From positions 1 through 64,000 of the forward strand of contig JANTQF010000102.1 in NCBI GenBank assembly GCA_032988165.1: 64,000 nucleotides of DNA, given 5' to 3'. Source of the DNA: Emmonsiellopsis sp. PD_33. Taxonomy: Eukaryota > Ascomycota > Eurotiomycetes > Onygenales > Ajellomycetaceae. Under the pieces are notes generated by a model, which worked only from the letters and a program-made list of their open reading frames with translations, made no database searches and was not told where the DNA came from. A program made the position numbers and the translations under genes. This document shows positions 59,590 through 64,000 of this stretch, piece by piece. How positions within the stretch are numbered: the first letter of the stretch is position 1; every line of letters starts with the position of its first letter.

Positions 59590-62500
59590 GATGGAGGCAC
59601 AGCAAAGAAGTAATGATAATTAAAATATAGCTAGAAACCCCTTAAGGGTTAGTTATTGCCTGGGCACTTATTAACTTGGGTATAGAAGCAAATTTTATCA
59701 GCCAGAAATAAGTAAAAGTATATCTTGAAAAAGGTAGTAAAGATTCACACTAAATCAGTGCAATTAATAGACACTGAGTCATAACCTACAACTAATATAA
59801 GATGTATGCATGTATAATTAATGATAAGAGACTCTCTTGCAACTAGAGCTTTTACTTTGAAGTAGTAGATATAAAAGATTATAATATCATTCTAAAATTC
59901 CTCTAGCTTAAGACTGTGGATTCTGACATCTGATGGTTAAAATTACACTAAACATATTATATACTATATATTAATGATGTTAAGATCATCATCATGAAAT
60001 AAATAGATATAATAGTTAGAGTTGAATGTGCAGCTTATATTATCTACTTATATTAACTAGAAGGAGATGAACTAATTACTCTATTCAGTGTAATTCTAGA
60101 TAGGGAGTCAGTGATACTAGAAGCCTACTATAAATATAAAGATATTTTTTTAGAAGTTATAGTAGAATTACTTTCAGAACATATATAATATGATCATCTA
60201 ATTGATTTGATATCTGAAAAAGAACTCTCCTACTAACTAATTTATAATTTCTCTGTCAAAGAACTAGAGGTGCTACATGAATACCTGAAATCTAGTCTGG
60301 AAAAAGGATGAATATGCCTGTTGAAAAGCCCTGTAAGTGTACTAATATTTTTCATTCTAAAAAAAGATAGAATCATGCATCTTTATGTAGACTACTACAG
60401 GCTTAATACTATCAGTATAAAGAACTAATATCCTCTCTCCTTAATTAGTAAAATGATTAACAGGCTGACTGATGTAAAGATCTACTCACAATTAAATTTC
60501 TACAATATATATTACTGACTATACATATATAAAGGTAATGAGTGAAAAACAGCTTTCTGAATATACTATAGCCATTTTAAATATTAAGTAATTCTCTTTG
60601 AACTTATAAATACACTAGTAATATTTTAATTCTATATTAATAAGGCTCTGAGCAATCTTCTAGATATCTACTGTATTATCTATCTGAATGACATTATTAT
60701 CTACTCAAACTTAAAGAAAGAGCACTGCAAGCATGTGTGCATAGTGCTGAAATGTCTATGCACTTATAAATTATATATAAAACTTAGTAAATATACATTT
60801 CATGTAAATTACATCAATTTCCTCAGCTTTAGTATAAATAACATTAAGATAGAATAGAGTCAGATTGATACTATTCTCTTCTAGCTGAAATCTAAGTACA
60901 TCCATGACATTTAGATATTTTTAGAGTTTGTAAATTTTTATTATCATTTTATAGATAGATTTACAGTGAAAGTATAACTCTTATCTACACTCATAAAAGA
61001 TGCAACATGGAAAGACTAGAACTAAAAGATGATCCTTCTTAATACTAATATGTAGAAAGCTTTTTAAGAGCTAAAAAGTGCATTTATAAAGACTCTAATC
61101 CTTACATACTTCAATCTGGATTAAAAACTCTGAGTGGAGTCAGATGCATTGAGTTTCACACTGAATGTAATCCTCTTGCAATTAGATCTAAATAATGGAT
61201 AATAGCATCTAATTGCATACTATTCATAAGGCTTATTATTAATAGAGCATAATTATAATATATATGATTAGAAACTCCTTACTATTCTTATAACATTTAA
61301 ATAATGATGTCACTACCTGTATGGTGTGTATTTTCTTATAATAGTTTTATCTGATTATACCAATCTATAACATTTCATAATAATAATAGAATTAGTTGGA
61401 TGTCAGATATGATAAATGAAAATACTCTTCACATTTGACTTTATCATTAAATATCATCTAGGGATAAAGAATCCTATAGATATGCCTAGTTGTTACCCTA
61501 ACTATAAAGAGAATACTCTAAGATGAATATTATTATTAATAATTCAAAAAAAGCTTCTTTAAGGAATGTTTTGAATACTGAATATGGATGTGCAGACACA
61601 GCTGAAAGACCTTAGTTAGTAAATAACTAATATGATAAGGTATTTAAAACTACTAAATAATAAGAAAAATGTAATTTGCATTGATGCACTTACTTTCTGT
61701 GTATATCAAAATGTATGTGCAAATGAGAGATGCATTGCTAGTGATATAAAAAGGCTAGCTCACCTAGTACTATAAATATTAATTAATATGATTATGAAAT
61801 CTAATATAGCCTATAAATCCTTTCTTACTGAACTCATTATAGAATTCCTGCATCACATGCAAGCTTAGAATGCTAAGCACACTGAGGTGCATAGAAGGAT
61901 AAAAGTAGGTAAAATGAATGAGACTGAACACTTAAATTAAATAACTAACTGAGATAGTCTATTTTATTATAAGGGTTATGTTTTTATCCCTGTAGATCAA
62001 GTGATAAGAGATGAGATCATAAAATTGAATTATAATGATTCTTAAGAGGGACATTTTAGTGTTAAGTGCACTCTTGAGTGCATCTGAAAGAAATACTTTT
62101 AGTGTGATATAATAATAAATGTTTGGGAATATATGTGCACCTACAATATCTACTAATAGGTTAAGATGTACTGTTACAAGAAATATAATCAATTAGAACT
62201 ACTTCCTATTTTTACCTCTTTTTTTGAAATAATAATAATGGATTTCATCATCAAATTCCTACTATTCAAGTAGAATAATAAGGTTTATAATTCAATCATA
62301 GTATTTGTAAATAAATTAATTAAGTATGCAGTTAACAAATCAGTTAATAAAGGTATAAGTGCATTAGAGCTTATGAATCTGATATTTAACATCTTTACCA
62401 GATTTTTTGATTACTCACATCATTAGATAATGAATCATACTGAGATATTCAGCTCCAGTAAATACTAGTCAACACTCTATTACCTTCTGAAAGCACACTA

Positions 62501-63335
62501 ATGATTAATAACTACATTTTACTTTCAAATGAATGGTTAAACTGAGAGGTAGAATTAGATGTTTGAGTACTACCTGCACATCTACTGCAACTTCTACTAG
62601 AATGATTAGGTCAGATGGTTCCTACTAGTGCAGTTCTCCTATAATACCTCTATGTATAGTATCCTCAAGATGTCTCCTGTAGAAGCACTGATGGGTTTTT
62701 AACCTAAATTATATCTAAATGTCAAACTAGACATCAATATAGAGGGAAGAGAAGTATAGAAGGTAATAGAATATATACATTATATAAGAAAAGTATGGAA
62801 TAATCTGCAAGAATCTCTTCTAAAGACTTAGGAAACACAGAAGAAATACTATGATTAGTGTTATAAAGAGAAGTATTTTACAGTTGGAGACTAGATCATG
62901 CTGCACTTAAAAAACATTAGCATATTATACCTAAGTCTAAAGTTAAATTATTATTAACTTGGCCCTTTTAAAATTATTAATAAGTGAGGAAAATAGATAT
63001 ACAAACTAAAACTTATACTATAATATAAAGATATATACTCTGTTTTTCATGTCTCATTACTCAAATTATACTATATGCAGCATAGTGAAATCCCAGAGGC
63101 TGAATTGATAATGATAGATGAAGTTGAAAAGTTTAAAGTTAAAGAGATTCTAGAGAAGTATAACTATTTTAATGGCTAGTAGTATCTTGTACACTGGAAA
63201 AATATGATAGAGATAGAGAATTCCTAGGAGAATATAGAAAATCTTGAGAATGTGTAGAATCTAATTGATAAGTTTAATGTGCAGTTTGATCACAAGATGA
63301 TGAAGTTGAAGTGCTGTCAACCCAAGTAATAACTA
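59590..63335 (+). pseudogene. LTR-B3 pol relic: protease, RT, RNase H, integrase, chromodomain
   Basis: Same order as LTR-B1. The RT active site is again YLND (IIYLNDIIIYSN, about 60676-60711). RNase H lies near 61090-61480. Integrase spans about 61950-63000. A chromodomain is readable (EKFKVKEILEKYNYF, QYLVHWKNMIEIENS, about 63126-63230). An open minus-strand frame at 61959-62192 is antisense to the integrase zinc-finger region. Confidence 0.8.
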
Positions 63336-64000
63336 GCCTATATATAGAAAGAAGAGAAGAGAAAGAATAAGTTCCTAAAAATTAAATCTCATTATTTTAT
63401 ATTAATATTAAAAGCTCTGAGGAGTGTAGCAGATAAAAAATAAATCAAAAAAAACCAGAGAAAACTTAGAGTGTATATTATATTTAGTCTAGAAGAATAA
63501 GCTATTTCCATTAAAGTCAGAATCAATCAAATATATTAAAATAGAATAATTATACTTACATAAAGAACTAGAATGATATTAAATAATCTCTCTGCCTTCT
63601 CTAACACTTTCTTATATTAAATGGTTGCTTGATTCTATTACTGCTGAATTCTGAGAAGTAACTATATTACATCAGTATACTTAGACTTATCTGATAGATT
63701 CTTAAAGTGATTTAATTACTTAGTTATATTAATTAACTCTATAGCATCTACATACACATTAATGGGAACCTACAGTGCAGTTAGTAATTAATTTTTTTCA
63801 AATTAACTGTAAGAAAACTTACTATCTCACAGTGATGATAGTACTACACACATCAAGAACAATAAGTTACATGTAAACTCTTAGAAAGGTAATAAAATAC
63901 CTTCACATCAGCCTTAATGATTAGACAGTGAACACACTCCTCACACCATTTTAATGAGTATAGACCCTTAGTAAACCTCTTTTAGTACTTATTTTTCTTC

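Larger units (their letters stand above)
57959..64000 (+). mobile_element. LTR-B3: third copy of the LTR-B chromovirus, 3' end outside the window
   Basis: A 5' LTR (57959-58277, 319 bp) is followed by the same internal order as LTR-B1: leader, gag, protease, RT, RNase H, integrase, chromodomain and the start of the antisense-ORF region. The window ends before the 3' LTR. It is strongly mutated, with hardly any open stretch above 60 codons in the sense frame. Confidence 0.9.

Noticed and set aside
25330..62192. A 77-codon open frame antisense to pol, present in all three LTR-B copies (25330-25563 minus, 31681-31914 plus, 61959-62192 minus).
   Set aside because: It lies exactly opposite the integrase zinc-finger region, and its conservation follows from conservation of the sense strand. 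No independent signal was seen.
1..64000. Presence of an intact host gene, rRNA or a biosynthetic cluster.
   Set aside because: No long open frame, no splice-site-supported gene and no rRNA-like sequence were seen; every coding-like stretch belongs to a mobile element or is a decayed relic.

Overview
The window looks like a piece of filamentous-fungus (probably ascomycete) heterochromatin made almost entirely of dead transposable elements. I see no intact protein-coding gene. Every recognisable coding region (non-LTR reverse transcriptase, three families of Ty3/gypsy-like LTR retrotransposon, a fungal-type Helitron, a SNF2-like ATPase) is riddled with stop codons. Most of these stops fit C-to-T or G-to-A changes of CAG, CGA, CAA or TGG codons. 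CpG is almost absent except in 1-665 and 13948-14690. Repeat copies differ mainly by transitions, with no net length change in most LTRs. This points to repeat-induced point mutation (RIP) and/or decay of methylated CpG. The species cannot be named from this sequence.

Left part, 1-16119: an inverted repeat (1-665 and 13948-14584) carries a tRNA-like Pol III promoter at the inner end of each arm. It flanks a 5'-truncated Tad/I-like LINE (664-3139), a second LINE fragment set into the tail of the first (3140-3664), and a 9.6 kb LTR retrotransposon, here LTR-A (3866-13461). LTR-A carries gag-protease, RT-RNase H-integrase and a third, unrecognised sense ORF relic. A second truncated LINE (14688-16119) follows.

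Right part, 16120-64000: a minus-strand SNF2-like ATPase relic (16120 to about 18950) lies downstream of a minus-strand Helitron. The Helitron survives as four pieces (54874-57400, 43757 region to 41537, 35984-35915, 20840 to about 20430) that follow each other in order when the insertions are removed. The insertions are: LTR-B2 (minus, 20841-35914, TSD GCTAT/GCCAT), itself containing LTR-B1 (plus, 21336-28880, TSD AGTTC); LTR-C1 (minus, 35985-41536, TSD ATGGA); and LTR-C2 (plus, 43757-54873, TSD CAAAT), whose 5' LTR is split by LTR-C3 (minus, 43823-49373, TSD GACTG). A third LTR-B copy (57959 onward) runs off the window. B and C are chromoviruses with a C-terminal chromodomain.

The relative order of events is therefore readable: Helitron first, then B2, C1 and C2, then B1 into B2 and C3 into C2. 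The mutational decay followed and has hit all of them. The genes do not work together as a pathway; the window records repeated transposition into one silent locus.
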